DNA of 64,000 bases from Candidatus Tokpelaia hoelldoblerii. Its GTDB lineage: Bacteria; Pseudomonadota; Alphaproteobacteria; Rhizobiales; Rhizobiaceae. Of the stretch, positions 1 through 8,830 are shown in pieces. The DNA is taken from positions 62,001 to 126,000 of the forward strand of contig CP017315.1 in assembly GCA_002005325.1 (NCBI GenBank). The letters are read 5' to 3'. The translations under genes were made by a program, and so were the position numbers. How positions within the stretch are numbered: the stretch's first letter is position 1; each line of letters starts with the position of its first letter. The notes under the pieces were generated by a model, which worked only from the letters and a program-made list of their open reading frames with translations, was not told where the DNA came from and did not search any database.

Positions 1-579
1 GGGTGTTTCCATCCAGTCAGCCTGCAGGAGATGACGCCCTTTCAGCCTGGCAGGCGGCTGGCCCAACAGGCGGGTGACAGCGTCGCGAAAGCCGCTTGCC
101 GAGTCATAACCGGCATCAAGCTGGGCATCAATGACATTTGCTCCTTGTGCCAGCGCTGTTATGCCGCGTCCCGCACGGCGCAGACGGGCGAGATCAAGAA
201 AGGTCATGCCGATGTGGCGTTTGAACAAGCGGCGGACGGTTGAGGGATCGAGCCCGAGTTTGGCGAGGTCTGTCTCTGACCAGACATGATCAGGATTTTG
301 TTCAAGGCGGGCAAGCAGGTTGCTGATGATCGGCTCCGGTTGGCCGGCCGGTTCAAGCGGGCGGCATTTTTTACAGGGACGATAGCCTTGTTCCAGACAG
401 GCGGCGGCGGTTTCAAAAAAGCGGACATGGTCTTTTCCGGGTTTGCGGGCCGGGCAGGACAGGCGGCAGAAAATGCCGGTTGTCGCCACGCAAACGAACA
501 TATGCCCGTCATAAGAGCGGTCACGTGCCAGAAAGGCTTGATAGAGAGTATCGCTGTTGTTGAAAAGATCTGTCATCAT
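1..579 (-). CDS. ada: Ada-type DNA alkylation response protein (partial, 3' end outside window)
   Basis: The gene starts at ATG 577-579 and runs off the left edge after 193 codons. The N-terminal metal-binding domain has FCRLSC and CKKC, which put Cys at residues 38, 42, 69 and 72, the zinc-ligand positions of E. coli Ada; Cys38 there is the methylphosphotriester acceptor. An AraC-type helix-turn-helix follows at about residues 90-180 (STVRRLFKRHIGMTFLDLAR, then GYDSASGFRDA). The last visible residues, LLQADWMETP, match the entry to the O6-alkylguanine methyltransferase domain, so the full protein is probably a bifunctional repair protein and regulator. The methyltransferase core is not visible, so an Ada-AlkA arrangement is not fully excluded. 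It lies tail-to-head after nth on the same strand. Confidence 0.85.
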   Translation of the reverse strand, partial: MMTDLFNNSDTLYQAFLARDRSYDGHMFVCVATTGIFCRLSCPARKPGKDHVRFFETAAACLEQGYRPCKKCRPLEPAGQPEPIISNLLARLEQNPDHVWSETDLAKLGLDPSTVRRLFKRHIGMTFLDLARLRRAGRGITALAQGANVIDAQLDAGYDSASGFRDAVTRLLGQPPARLKGRHLLQADWMETP

Positions 580-652
580 GAGAGCAGTATAGATGATGTG
601 CGGGGTGGGAGGACGCTTTTTTCGGGCAGGTAATTTTTTAAGCTGCAGGCTG

Positions 653-1354
653 TCAAGGGGCTTCGGTCTGGTGAAGCTCGACAATCGGTGCAGGGATTGC
701 GCCGGTTTTGACCGCCGCCTTGCACAGATCGGCGATAATACAGTGTGCACAATCGGGATTGCGGGCTTTGCAGACATAACGGCCATGCAGGATAAGCCAT
801 TGGTGCGCATGGTTAAGACGGGCTTTGGGGACGATGGACAGCAGATTTTTTTCAACCTCGTCCGGTGTGTTGCCCGGGGCGAGCTCAAGACGGTTGGCGA
901 CACGGAAGATGTGGGTGTCAACCGCCAGAGTGGGACGGTGAAATGCGACATTTAATACGACATTGGCGGTTTTTCGTCCGACTCCGGGCAGGGACAGCAG
1001 GGCTTCGAGTGTATCGGGGACTTCACTGTGATATTTTTCTATCAGCAGTTTGCTGAGCGCAATGACGTTTTTTGCCTTGTTGCGCCACAGGCCGATGCTT
1101 CGGATATAATGGCCAAGCCGTTCTTCACCCAGTTCCAGCATTTTCTGCGGTGTGTCAGCGGCAGCAAACAAGGGGGTGGTGGCTTTGTTGACGCTGGCAT
1201 CCGTTGCCTGTGCGGATAGAACGACAGCGACAAGCAGTGTGAAGGGGGTATTGTATTGCAAATCACTGCGTGGATCTGGCCGTTGCAGGGAAAAGCGGTG
1301 AAAGATTTCTTCTATTTCGGCTTTTGAATAGGCAGTTTTGGGTGATTTGGACAT
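653..1354 (-). CDS. nth: Endonuclease III
   Basis: Base-excision repair glycosylase/AP lyase acting on oxidised pyrimidines. The helix-hairpin-helix LPGVGRKTANVV carries the catalytic Lys, the catalytic Asp is in VDTHIFRV, and the C-terminal iron-sulfur ligands follow C-X6-C-X2-C-X5-C (CKARNPDCAHCIIADLC). The 233-residue length is normal for the family. An in-frame extension to 1399 is possible, but ATG 1352-1354 fits family starts (MSKSPKTAYSKAEIEEIF). The hsp20 remnant on the other strand begins just beyond its start, so the promoter must lie between about 1355 and 1476. Confidence 0.95.
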   Translation of the reverse strand: MSKSPKTAYSKAEIEEIFHRFSLQRPDPRSDLQYNTPFTLLVAVVLSAQATDASVNKATTPLFAAADTPQKMLELGEERLGHYIRSIGLWRNKAKNVIALSKLLIEKYHSEVPDTLEALLSLPGVGRKTANVVLNVAFHRPTLAVDTHIFRVANRLELAPGNTPDEVEKNLLSIVPKARLNHAHQWLILHGRYVCKARNPDCAHCIIADLCKAAVKTGAIPAPIVELHQTEAP

Positions 1355-1476
1355 GAAAGACAATTTGCTTTTTAAATTGTAACACTGGTTCGGGAACATT
1401 CGGCCAAAGTTTTGCCGCTGTCAATACTGTTCTGGCTTGATTGGCGCAAATACAATGACCATATGGGAAAATGTGA

Positions 1477-1650
1477 CAGGATTTGAAAAACCTGTTGCGT
1501 GACAGTCGCTTGGATGAGCGCATGAACCGGCCGGCCGGCGGGCAGGTTCAAAGTGCCGAATTGAAAAACGGTTTGCTGCTGATTGCGCTTGAACAGCCGG
1601 CGCCGGAGAAAACGATCCGGCGTATTGCTATTGGTACACAAGATGAATAA
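1477..1650 (+). pseudogene. Remnant of an Hsp20-family small heat-shock protein (C-terminal tail only)
   Basis: This frame is open from 1477 to TAA 1648-1650 and ends with AELKNGLLLIALEQPAPEKT followed by IRRIAIG. That matches the last beta strands and I-X-I tail of alphaproteobacterial IbpA/Hsp20 proteins (consensus around A.L.NGLL.I.L....PE....RIAI). The alpha-crystallin core is missing: in-frame stops lie at 1456 and 1474 and no start with a ribosome site is visible. It sits 25 bp before the DUF1150 gene, the usual hsp20-DUF1150 arrangement in this order. I read it as a 5'-deleted gene. A small residual peptide cannot be excluded. Confidence 0.6.
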
Positions 1651-1675
1651 GGTAAAAACTCAGGAGAACGCTGTA

Positions 1676-1924
1676 ATGGAAGAAAAAATTGTTTTTACCG
1701 ATGTGGAATTTGCCGAACTGGGGGAAGGGAGGATTGCCTATCTCAAACGTGTGACAACGGATGATCTGGCGCAGCGTTTTCCCGGATTGCCGCCAATGAC
1801 GCCGGGAATTGAAATCTGGGCTTTGTTTGGTGCGGCCGGTGAGCCGATTGTGCTTTCTGATGTTCGGGCCCAGGCTTTGGCGCAGGCACATGAACATGAG
1901 CTTGAAACCGTGATGCTGCACTGA
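1676..1924 (+). CDS. DUF1150 family protein
   Basis: An 82-residue protein of the alphaproteobacterial DUF1150 family, recognised from FAELGEGRIAYLKRV, the WALFGAAGEPIVLSD core and the C-terminal HEHELETVMLH. Its molecular function is not established. It is usually the second gene after a small heat-shock protein, and here the partner is only a remnant. ATG 1676 is chosen because AGGAGA lies 8 nt before it; the in-frame codons upstream overlap the hsp20 tail. No signal peptide or membrane segment is seen. Confidence 0.8.
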   Translation: MEEKIVFTDVEFAELGEGRIAYLKRVTTDDLAQRFPGLPPMTPGIEIWALFGAAGEPIVLSDVRAQALAQAHEHELETVMLH

Positions 1925-2000
1925 GCGGAAACTGTAATATTTTATATTATTTTCTCATGTAAAACAAAGTTAGATTTTCGCATTGTAATGATGTTTCTTC

Positions 2001-2029
2001 TTGACACAAAAATAAAAATTGAATATAAG
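2001..2029 (+). promoter_or_regulatory. Sigma-70-type promoter with structured leader
   Basis: TTGACA (2001-2006) and TATAAG (2024-2029) are separated by exactly 17 nt in an AT-rich gap of about 350 bp (1925-2275) without a supportable gene. Predicted RNA would start near 2036 and open with a 7-bp hairpin (AACTTCA 2036-2042 with TGAAGTT 2060-2066), followed by a CU-rich stretch. The downstream target is the membrane-protein gene at 2276, which gives a leader of about 240 nt; a free small RNA is the alternative. Confidence 0.55.
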
Positions 2030-2275
2030 ACATATAACTTCAAAATGTCTTATTGCGTCTGAAGTTGATTCTCCTTTCCCCTTATTTTTTGAAACCTCGG
2101 GCAATTATCCTGTCGTTCTGCCGGTATTTGGCATATCGAAGGCTGAAGATAGAAGAATATTACGATTCGTCGTGAAGATCTTTTTCAGAAGCCGGTGAAA
2201 ACCGTGCGATCATTTTTTGATTTTTTGTTGATTTTGTGAAATGGTGCAGACACAATTGCAATAAGGATATTGATT

Positions 2276-2770
2276 GTGGTGAATGAAAAAACAATGTTTC
2301 CCTATCCAATACGGGGGTTGGGCGTTCTTGCCATTTTTTTGATTGTATCGCCACCTGTTTATGTTCTGGTGGATGCGTTTCGTGGCCATCAATGGATTGG
2401 CGGTACACAGGTTGTGATTGAATTTTTTGAAGTGTTCGGCAAAGCTGTCAGAGAGAAATTCCTGGCTGCTTATTCTTATTATATGCCGCCGGCCTTTATT
2501 GTCGGCGCGTGGTGTGCATTCAAGCCGGCGCGCGGTGCAGGCTTGACGCTGGGCGGTGTGCTTGGGCGGGCGATTGTGGCGGGTTTTTTCTTTGACCTTC
2601 TTTTTGATATTGTCATCTTTCATTTTCAGGGGAAACGTCTGCCGGAGGAATTTATGGCCACGGCAATGCTGCGGTGGATCATTTCAGGCTGGGTCTGTTG
2701 GGCGGTGGCGAAAAAGTTCCGCCTTGACAAAGCTGCTGCTGAAAAGACAGCGGGCGGGAAGGGGACATAA
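2276..2770 (+). CDS. Small polytopic membrane protein, family not recognised
   Basis: A 164-residue protein with hydrophobic segments near residues 9-30 (GVLAIFLIVSPPVYVLV), 65-85, 95-115 and 130-148, ending in a basic tail (KKFRLDKAAAEKTAGGKG). No catalytic motif is seen and I cannot name a family. The start is GTG 2276 or GTG 2279, placed by AAGGA at 2263-2267; TTG 2270 is too close to that site. The next gene on the same strand, another multi-pass membrane protein, begins about 100 nt later, so the two may be co-transcribed. Codon use resembles the neighbouring genes. Confidence 0.6.
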   Translation: MVNEKTMFPYPIRGLGVLAIFLIVSPPVYVLVDAFRGHQWIGGTQVVIEFFEVFGKAVREKFLAAYSYYMPPAFIVGAWCAFKPARGAGLTLGGVLGRAIVAGFFFDLLFDIVIFHFQGKRLPEEFMATAMLRWIISGWVCWAVAKKFRLDKAAAEKTAGGKGT

Positions 2771-2873
2771 AGCGTGGAGCGCACAAACAGGCCTGCCTTG
2801 TTTTGAACATCGGGATGATTTACCAAAAACGGGAATTGTTCTGTAAGGCATAAAAACAGCAAGGGTGAAACGG

Positions 2874-4193
2874 GTGACGGATATATCCTTTTGGAAAGCG
2901 CGGGTTTTCCAGTTTTCTCTGGTGTTTATTGGCGGCATTCTGCTGTTGCAGCCGGTTTGGGCCTTTGTCTATCTTGTTACCGCCGGAGTTCTGTTTGATC
3001 TGGTTGCTACGGTAAAAGGTGTTTTTTCTATCATTATAACCGTTTATCCCAAAGAGGTTGTGACAGCGACGCTGATTGCTTTTGTCATGGCGTTGCGCAG
3101 TGCGACCTGGGGGAGTATCTCGCTTGTTTTCACGATAGGGACAACAGCGTTTCTGGCAGCGGTGATGGAGGCGGGAACCCGGGTAATAGCAGCATTTTAT
3201 CCCGATACATTGATTGAAGCCGGTTTCGGGCGGGAATCTTTCTGGCTGTGGTTGCTGGCATGGCTTGTTGCGGCGTGTGTGTTTTATGCAGCGCTGGCCT
3301 TTTGCGGCCTGAACCGGCGTTATCATGTTGATGAGAGGGAAAATTTGCATCATGCCTTTTGGGCGGTGGTGATTTTTGCCCTTTATTGTCCGATTATTTA
3401 TGGGCTTTTGTATTTCCGTATCATGTATGGTGATGAACTGGCTTTGCTGATTGCCCGTTATGGCGCTTTACCGGCAAAGGGGGGGTATATTCCGTTTCTG
3501 ATGGCGGGTGGAACCGGTTTTTTTCTGCTGGCGCATTTGCGCGCCAATGCTATTGTGTCTGTCCGCTTTTTATTTGGCGTGGTGGGTGCTGTTTGCGCGA
3601 TTTTCTGCCTGTTGCAGATGGTGGATGATCTGTCACTGTGGCGGTTCTATCTGATTTTTTATCCGATGTTTGCGCTGTGCAGTGCGCTTTTGGGCTGGGT
3701 TCTGTTGCGGTTTTTGGGGGTGCCTGGTGAAAGTCCGGTATTTTCCACCCGTATTGTCGCTACAGGACAAAAGAAGGGGCGGTTTTACCGGTCTTTCGGG
3801 CTTTGGGTGTTTGTGGTGACGGTTCTGGTTGCGCCATTTGCCTGGCATATGCTGGCAATTGTGTTACGGGCGGTTTTGCTCGGGGTTCCGCCCCTGACGT
3901 ATTGGGGGACAGGCCTTGGGATTTCCTATGGGAAAGTCGGCCTGTTTTTTGCTGTTCCGGCCGGGCTTTATGCAGCATGGAAGGGCCGTGTTGATTTCAC
4001 TGCGCTGTTTGTTTGCGCGTTTGTCGCACTTTTGCCGGAAATGCGGTTTTTGCCGGAAAGTTATGGTGTTTCTCTGGGCTGGTATTATGATTATCTGGGC
4101 TGGCCGATGCTGATTTATGCGGGTGTGTGCGTTGCCGTCTGGCTGGTTCTGGTCATGACGAGGAATACGGCGGCAAAGTATTTCAGGTTTTGA
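2874..4193 (+). CDS. Large polytopic membrane protein, unknown function
   Basis: A 439-residue protein with roughly ten to twelve hydrophobic segments along its whole length and short polar loops. Two semi-conserved looking patches are HHAFWAVVIFALYCPIIYG and GWYYDYLGWPMLIYAGV. I do not recognise a transporter signature and propose no substrate. GTG 2874 is preferred because AAGGG at 2861-2865 sits 8 nt before it; the in-frame GTG 2865 would touch that site. It lies directly before the terminase genes and shares their strand, so it may be the last host gene before the phage-derived island or an accessory gene of it. Confidence 0.6.
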   Translation: MTDISFWKARVFQFSLVFIGGILLLQPVWAFVYLVTAGVLFDLVATVKGVFSIIITVYPKEVVTATLIAFVMALRSATWGSISLVFTIGTTAFLAAVMEAGTRVIAAFYPDTLIEAGFGRESFWLWLLAWLVAACVFYAALAFCGLNRRYHVDERENLHHAFWAVVIFALYCPIIYGLLYFRIMYGDELALLIARYGALPAKGGYIPFLMAGGTGFFLLAHLRANAIVSVRFLFGVVGAVCAIFCLLQMVDDLSLWRFYLIFYPMFALCSALLGWVLLRFLGVPGESPVFSTRIVATGQKKGRFYRSFGLWVFVVTVLVAPFAWHMLAIVLRAVLLGVPPLTYWGTGLGISYGKVGLFFAVPAGLYAAWKGRVDFTALFVCAFVALLPEMRFLPESYGVSLGWYYDYLGWPMLIYAGVCVAVWLVLVMTRNTAAKYFRF

Positions 4194-4230
4194 ACGGGAT
4201 ATCCTGCCGGATATCCGGACAGGATTTATC

Positions 4231-4524
4231 ATGACAAAAACGGGAAGAAGGGCAGCTTCGCGGCGCAAAACGCCAAATGCGGAGCGCGACAGGTTGTGCC
4301 GCGCTGTTCTGGCCGCGGCGGAAGCTGCGGGGGGGCAGTTTGGCGATGAGGGGCTGGTTTCATATTTGCAGGCGCAGGCCGTGGCGACACCCAGTCCGTT
4401 TTTAACCTTGCTGAGCAAGGTAATTCAGGATGAGAGCGAAAAAGCGCCCGCGCCGGTTATCCGGGTGGAGATTGTCGCGCCGCAGATGGATGATACGGGC
4501 CGGGCGGAAACGGAGGGCAAATAA
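4231..4524 (+). CDS. Putative terminase small subunit
   Basis: A 97-residue basic N-terminus (KTGRRAASRRKTPNAERDR) followed by a helical segment and a polar tail. It ends 3 nt before the large terminase gene, whose ribosome site (GGAGGG) lies inside its last codons. Identification rests mainly on size and position: small terminase subunits recognise packaging DNA, are poorly conserved and sit directly before the large subunit. No helix-turn-helix can be asserted from sequence alone. AGGA lies about 7 nt before ATG 4231. Confidence 0.55.
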   Translation: MTKTGRRAASRRKTPNAERDRLCRAVLAAAEAAGGQFGDEGLVSYLQAQAVATPSPFLTLLSKVIQDESEKAPAPVIRVEIVAPQMDDTGRAETEGK

Positions 4525-4527
4525 ATC

Positions 4528-5865
4528 ATGACAGCAGGGAAAAGCAACAGCATGGTGGCGCGCATTGAACTGCCGCCGAAGCTGATACCGGTGTTTGCCG
4601 GGGAAGCGCGCTATCGCGGCGCTTATGGCGGACGCGGCAGCGGAAAGACGCGCACTTTCGCCAAAATGGCGGCGGTCAGGGGCTATCAGCTTTCGCAAGG
4701 CGGGGAAGAAGGGCTGATTGTTTCTGCGCGCGAATATATGAATACGATTGAAAATTCTTCTCTGGCGGAATTGAAAGCTGCCATAGCAAGCGAACCGTGG
4801 CTGGCTGCGCATTATGACGTGGGAGAGAAATATATCCGCACCAGGGATGGGCGGATAAGCTTTGCTTTTGCCGGTTTGCGGCACAATCTGGACAATATCA
4901 AATCAAAAGCGCGGGTCCGTCTTGTCTGGGTTGACGAGGCCGAGCCGGTGTCGGAAACGGCGTGGCGCAAGCTCATACCGACTGTGCGGGAGGCGGGCTC
5001 AGGAATCTGGGTGACGTGGAACCCGGAAAGCCGCGGCAGCGCCACGCACAAGCGTTTTCGCGAAAAACCGCCGAAAGGGGCGAGGATTGCCGCCTTGAAC
5101 TGGCGGGATAATCCGTGGTTTCCGCCGGTGCTGGAACAAGAGCGGCGCAATGATCTGGAAAACCGGCCGGAGCATTACGCCCATATCTGGGAAGGAGATT
5201 TTGTCACGGCTGTCGAGGGGGCTTATTATGCAAAAGCGCTGGCAAAGGCGCGTGAGGATGGCCGCATTGGTCATGTCGCCGCTGACCCGCTCATCCATTA
5301 TCGCGCTTTCTGGGACATTGGCGGCACAGGGGCGAAGGCTGATGCGACAGCCATATGGATAGCGCAGTTCATTGGCCGTGAAATCCGTGTTGTGGATTAT
5401 TATGAGGCGCAAGGGCAGCCGCTGGCGGCGCATATCAACTGGCTGCGGCAAAATGGCTATGGTTCAGCGCTGGCGGTGTTGCCCCATGACGGCGCAACGC
5501 ATGACCGTGTGCATGATGTCAGTTTTGACAGTGCGTTGCGTGAAGCAGGATTTGAGGTGCAAATTGTACCCAATCAGGGCGCGGGGGCGGCGCGGTTGCG
5601 GGTGGAAGCGGTGCGGCGTCTGTTCCCGGCCATATGGCTGGATGAAAAACGCTGTGCGGCGGGGATTGATGCGCTGGGCTGGTATCATGAAAAGCGTGAT
5701 GAAAACCGCAATATCGGCCTTGGCCCGGAGCATGACTGGGCAAGCCATGCGGCGGATGCTTTCGGCCTGATGGCGATCGCGTATGAAATGCCGCCGGTTC
5801 GTCAACAGCAGGGGCGGCGTTATCAGGGCGATGGATTTAAAAATACATCATGGATGGCGGGATAA
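4528..5865 (+). CDS. terL: Phage terminase large subunit
   Basis: DNA-packaging ATPase and nuclease of tailed phages, 445 residues. Walker A is GGRGSGKT near residues 34-41 and Walker B is LVWVDEAE near 132-139. The C-terminal nuclease domain shows FWDIGGTGAKADATA with the metal-binding Asp, and a terminal EHDWASHAADAFG motif. All functional motifs look intact, which argues against simple decay. It is followed by the portal gene 21 nt later, the standard packaging-head order. The catalytic residues would be the first thing to check if the island is a gene transfer agent rather than a dead prophage. Confidence 0.92.
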   Translation: MTAGKSNSMVARIELPPKLIPVFAGEARYRGAYGGRGSGKTRTFAKMAAVRGYQLSQGGEEGLIVSAREYMNTIENSSLAELKAAIASEPWLAAHYDVGEKYIRTRDGRISFAFAGLRHNLDNIKSKARVRLVWVDEAEPVSETAWRKLIPTVREAGSGIWVTWNPESRGSATHKRFREKPPKGARIAALNWRDNPWFPPVLEQERRNDLENRPEHYAHIWEGDFVTAVEGAYYAKALAKAREDGRIGHVAADPLIHYRAFWDIGGTGAKADATAIWIAQFIGREIRVVDYYEAQGQPLAAHINWLRQNGYGSALAVLPHDGATHDRVHDVSFDSALREAGFEVQIVPNQGAGAARLRVEAVRRLFPAIWLDEKRCAAGIDALGWYHEKRDENRNIGLGPEHDWASHAADAFGLMAIAYEMPPVRQQQGRRYQGDGFKNTSWMAG

Positions 5866-5886
5866 TTCTTGAAAACGGGTGCGGCA

Positions 5887-7830
5887 ATGGCTGAAGATTT
5901 TTTGAGTGAACAGGATAAAGCTATGGATGAAATGAATGAGGAAGGCGCAGGGCATGACGATGTGGCGGACGCTCTGGCAAGGCAGGCATTGACGCAGAAG
6001 CTGATTGGCTGGTTTCGTGACGATATGGTGCATACGGCTGCATGGCGCAAAATGGCCCGCGAAGATTATGCTTTTTATAATGGGGACCAATGGTCGGCGG
6101 AAGATATGGCGCAATTGCAGGAGCAAAAGCGCCCTGTGATGACGTTTAACCGTGTTGCACCGCTGGTCAATGCCGTTATCGGTGCGGAAATCAATAACCG
6201 GCGGCAGGTGCGTTATATACCGCGCGAGGTTGGCGATTCCATCGCCAATGAAGTTCTGACAGGTGCGGGGGAATGGTTTCGTGAACAGGCCGGTGCGGAA
6301 GACGAGGATTCAGAAGCTTTTGCCGATACGGTGATTTGTGGCATGGGCTGGACGGATACGCGGCTGGATTTTGACAATAATCCCGATGGTGACCCGGTTA
6401 TGGCGCGGCTTGACCCGATGAAAATGGTTTGGGACTGGTCAGCGGCCAAGCCGAATCTGGCGGATGCCCGCCGTCTCTGGTATGTTGATGAAAAGCCGTT
6501 TGAGGATGTGCAGGCGATGTTTCCGGATATGTCGGCCAGCGCCTTGCATGCAGGGTGGGCGAAGACACTGGCGCTTGATCCGCAAACGCCGCATGAACAC
6601 GGGCAGGAAGGGGCGTATCAGGATGAGGGGCGGGAGGCAGAGAATGACAAAGCCATGTGCACGCTGGTTGAATGCCGGTGGCTGGAACGGGAGCCATATT
6701 TCCGCGCGCCGGATGTGCGCACCGGGCAGTTGCATGACTATGGCGTGGAGGAATTTGAAGGAGTGCGGGCGCAGTTTCCCGACCTGCCGCATATGAAGCA
6801 GTATCGCAAGGTTGTCCGGCGGGCGTTTATCGGCCGTGAGGTTCTGGCCGAGCCGGACAAGCCGCTGGCTCCGCCCGGACAATTCGGCTGGGAGTGCATA
6901 ACCGGCTATTATGACAAGCTTAACCGTCAGTTCTATGGCGTGGTGCGGCCGACAAAAGATCCGCAGCGCTGGACAAACAAGTTTTTCAGCCAGGTGATGT
7001 ATCTGCTCAACAGTCAGGCCAAGGGTGGCATTATGGCCGAGCGCGGCGCGTTTGAGGATGACCGGCAGGCAGAGGAAAGCTGGACGCGCTCGGACAGCAT
7101 CACATGGACAAGGCAGGGGGCGATGGCGGCGGGCAAAATCCAGCCCAAGCCTGTGGCGCAATTTCCTGCCGGTTTTTTCACGCTGTTTAACGAGAGCAAG
7201 GAGGCGATTACGCAGGTGACAGGCTTGTCGGCAGAGTTTATCGGGACGCGCGAGGTTAACCAGCCGGGGGTTCTGGAAAGCCAGCGGCGGCAGTCTTCCC
7301 TCAATTTGCTGGCCTCGCTGTTCAACGCCTTGCGCCGGTATCGCAAGCGGCAGGGAGAGATTGTGCTTTACCTGATCCAGAATTATCTCACCGACGGGCG
7401 GCTTGTCCGCATTGTCGGTGAGGAGAAAAGCCGGTATGTGCCGCTGACGCGCGAGGCGGTCGCCGACCGGCGCTATGACATTATTGTTGATGACGCGCCA
7501 ACCAGCCCGAATGAGAAAGAGCGCACCTTTGCCATTGTGCAGCAGATGCTGCCTTTGCTGAAAGATTATCTCACGCCTGAAATCGGGCTTGAAATCCTGC
7601 GCTATTCACCGCTGCCTGCCTCGCTGGTGGACAGGTGGGCGCAAAAGGCGCAGGAAGCAAGGCAGCAGGCTGAACAGCAGCAACAGCAGCCTTCGCTGCA
7701 AGAGCAGGAACAGCTGTTGAAAATGCAGGCAATGCAGGCTGAATTGCAGGCGAAGCAGATGGAGCATATGCTTGATCTGCGCAGTAAGGAAATGGATCTT
7801 TATTTAAAGCAGAGCAGGTTGCAGGAGTAG
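5887..7830 (+). CDS. Phage portal protein (P22-like family)
   Basis: A 647-residue protein that would form the dodecameric DNA channel at a capsid vertex. The N-terminal part (DDMVHTAAWRKMAREDYAFY followed by NGDQWSAED, then RPVMTFNRVAPLVNAVIGAE) and the middle region (TGLSAEFIGTREVNQPGVLE) are typical of the P22-like portal family. The last 60 residues are Gln-rich coiled coil (QQAEQQQQQPSLQEQEQLLK). ATG 5887 is chosen; TTG 5869 in frame, 3 nt after the terminase stop, is an alternative. Full length and no internal stops suggest a functional protein. A terminator-like hairpin follows its stop. Confidence 0.88.
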   Translation: MAEDFLSEQDKAMDEMNEEGAGHDDVADALARQALTQKLIGWFRDDMVHTAAWRKMAREDYAFYNGDQWSAEDMAQLQEQKRPVMTFNRVAPLVNAVIGAEINNRRQVRYIPREVGDSIANEVLTGAGEWFREQAGAEDEDSEAFADTVICGMGWTDTRLDFDNNPDGDPVMARLDPMKMVWDWSAAKPNLADARRLWYVDEKPFEDVQAMFPDMSASALHAGWAKTLALDPQTPHEHGQEGAYQDEGREAENDKAMCTLVECRWLEREPYFRAPDVRTGQLHDYGVEEFEGVRAQFPDLPHMKQYRKVVRRAFIGREVLAEPDKPLAPPGQFGWECITGYYDKLNRQFYGVVRPTKDPQRWTNKFFSQVMYLLNSQAKGGIMAERGAFEDDRQAEESWTRSDSITWTRQGAMAAGKIQPKPVAQFPAGFFTLFNESKEAITQVTGLSAEFIGTREVNQPGVLESQRRQSSLNLLASLFNALRRYRKRQGEIVLYLIQNYLTDGRLVRIVGEEKSRYVPLTREAVADRRYDIIVDDAPTSPNEKERTFAIVQQMLPLLKDYLTPEIGLEILRYSPLPASLVDRWAQKAQEARQQAEQQQQQPSLQEQEQLLKMQAMQAELQAKQMEHMLDLRSKEMDLYLKQSRLQE

Positions 7831-7859
7831 GTGAGACAGAAAATTTCGGGAAACATCCG

Positions 7860-7882
7860 GCCGCAGCAATGCGGCTTTTTTT
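7860..7882 (+). terminator. Intrinsic terminator between portal and scaffold genes
   Basis: GCCGCA (7860-7865) and TGCGGC (7870-7875) form a 6-bp stem closed by a GCAA tetraloop, followed by a run of seven T. It lies inside the head-gene operon, so it may be partly read through and set the ratio of packaging to structural proteins. Confidence 0.65.
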
Positions 7883-7898
7883 ATGAATGAGGTTTGAA

Positions 7899-8801
7899 AT
7901 GTCGGAAGCAATGACAGAGATGACGCAGGCGGAACAGGCATATTTTACAACACGCGGGGAAAGCGGGCAGCCGGAAGAGGATAATTATGAGGCAGCCGGT
8001 ATGGTGCCGGAACAGGAGATGGTGCAGGTGGATATGCCGGACAAGCTGCAAGGGAGCCGTATGGTGCCGCATGGTGCGCTGCACGCTGAGCGTGAGGAGC
8101 ACAAGAAAACCCGTGCGGCCTTGCAGCAATTGCGGGCTGAAGCAGCGCAGATGCAGGAAAATTTTCAGGCCCTGATGGCAGCCAATGCGGAACAGGCCAT
8201 GGTTGCAGCAGATGGAATGCCGCCTGATCCGGAGCAGGATTTTGTCGGTTTTATCCGCTGGCAGGTTGATGAGCTTAACCGCTTGAAAATGCAGATGGAG
8301 GAAGACCGGCAGCGTCAGGAATGGCAGGAACGGGCGGTTGAGATGGAAAACCGCTTGTGGCAGGAATGGGGACAATCGGTCGCGGTGACGCGCAATGAGC
8401 AGGCGGATATTGATGGGGCAATACAATTTCTGGCGGAAGCGCGTGACCGCCAGCTTGGTGTTTTGGGGCAGGTGGATAGGCGGTTTCAGGACAAGGCAGT
8501 GCGGGAGGGCCAGATGCAGGCCGAATTGCGCGAAATTGTGGTGGCAAGCTTGCAGCAGGGGCAAAATCCGGCCCGCACAATTTATGAGATTGCCAGGGCC
8601 TATGGTTATGATGGCGGGGAAGGGCAGAGAATCGCGCAGTTGCAGAGTGCGCAGGCTGCAGCGCGCACATTGACAGCCATGCAGGGTCGGGAAGCGGGGG
8701 ATCCGATGTTGCTGGAAACAGTGGCCAATCTTTCTGAAACGGACTTTGCCAAGTGGTACGAAAACAACAAAGGCAGTTTTCGCAAGATGTTTGGCGGCTG
8801 A
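7899..8801 (+). CDS. Scaffold-like phage structural protein
   Basis: A 300-residue, charged, largely helical protein with a long predicted coiled coil (EREEHKKTRAALQQLRAE and onward to about residue 150), placed between portal and capsid genes where capsid scaffold proteins usually sit. The C-terminus FAKWYENNKGSFRKMFGG recurs almost unchanged at the end of the protein at 14754-15371, together with ARAYGYD-type and REIV-type motifs. ATG 7899 has GAGG 6 nt before it; ATG 7887 in frame lacks one. The scaffold role is an inference from position and composition, not from a recognised domain. Confidence 0.6.
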   Translation: MSEAMTEMTQAEQAYFTTRGESGQPEEDNYEAAGMVPEQEMVQVDMPDKLQGSRMVPHGALHAEREEHKKTRAALQQLRAEAAQMQENFQALMAANAEQAMVAADGMPPDPEQDFVGFIRWQVDELNRLKMQMEEDRQRQEWQERAVEMENRLWQEWGQSVAVTRNEQADIDGAIQFLAEARDRQLGVLGQVDRRFQDKAVREGQMQAELREIVVASLQQGQNPARTIYEIARAYGYDGGEGQRIAQLQSAQAAARTLTAMQGREAGDPMLLETVANLSETDFAKWYENNKGSFRKMFGG

Positions 8802-8830
8802 GGGACCCAGGGTGCTGAAAGGATTATGAG

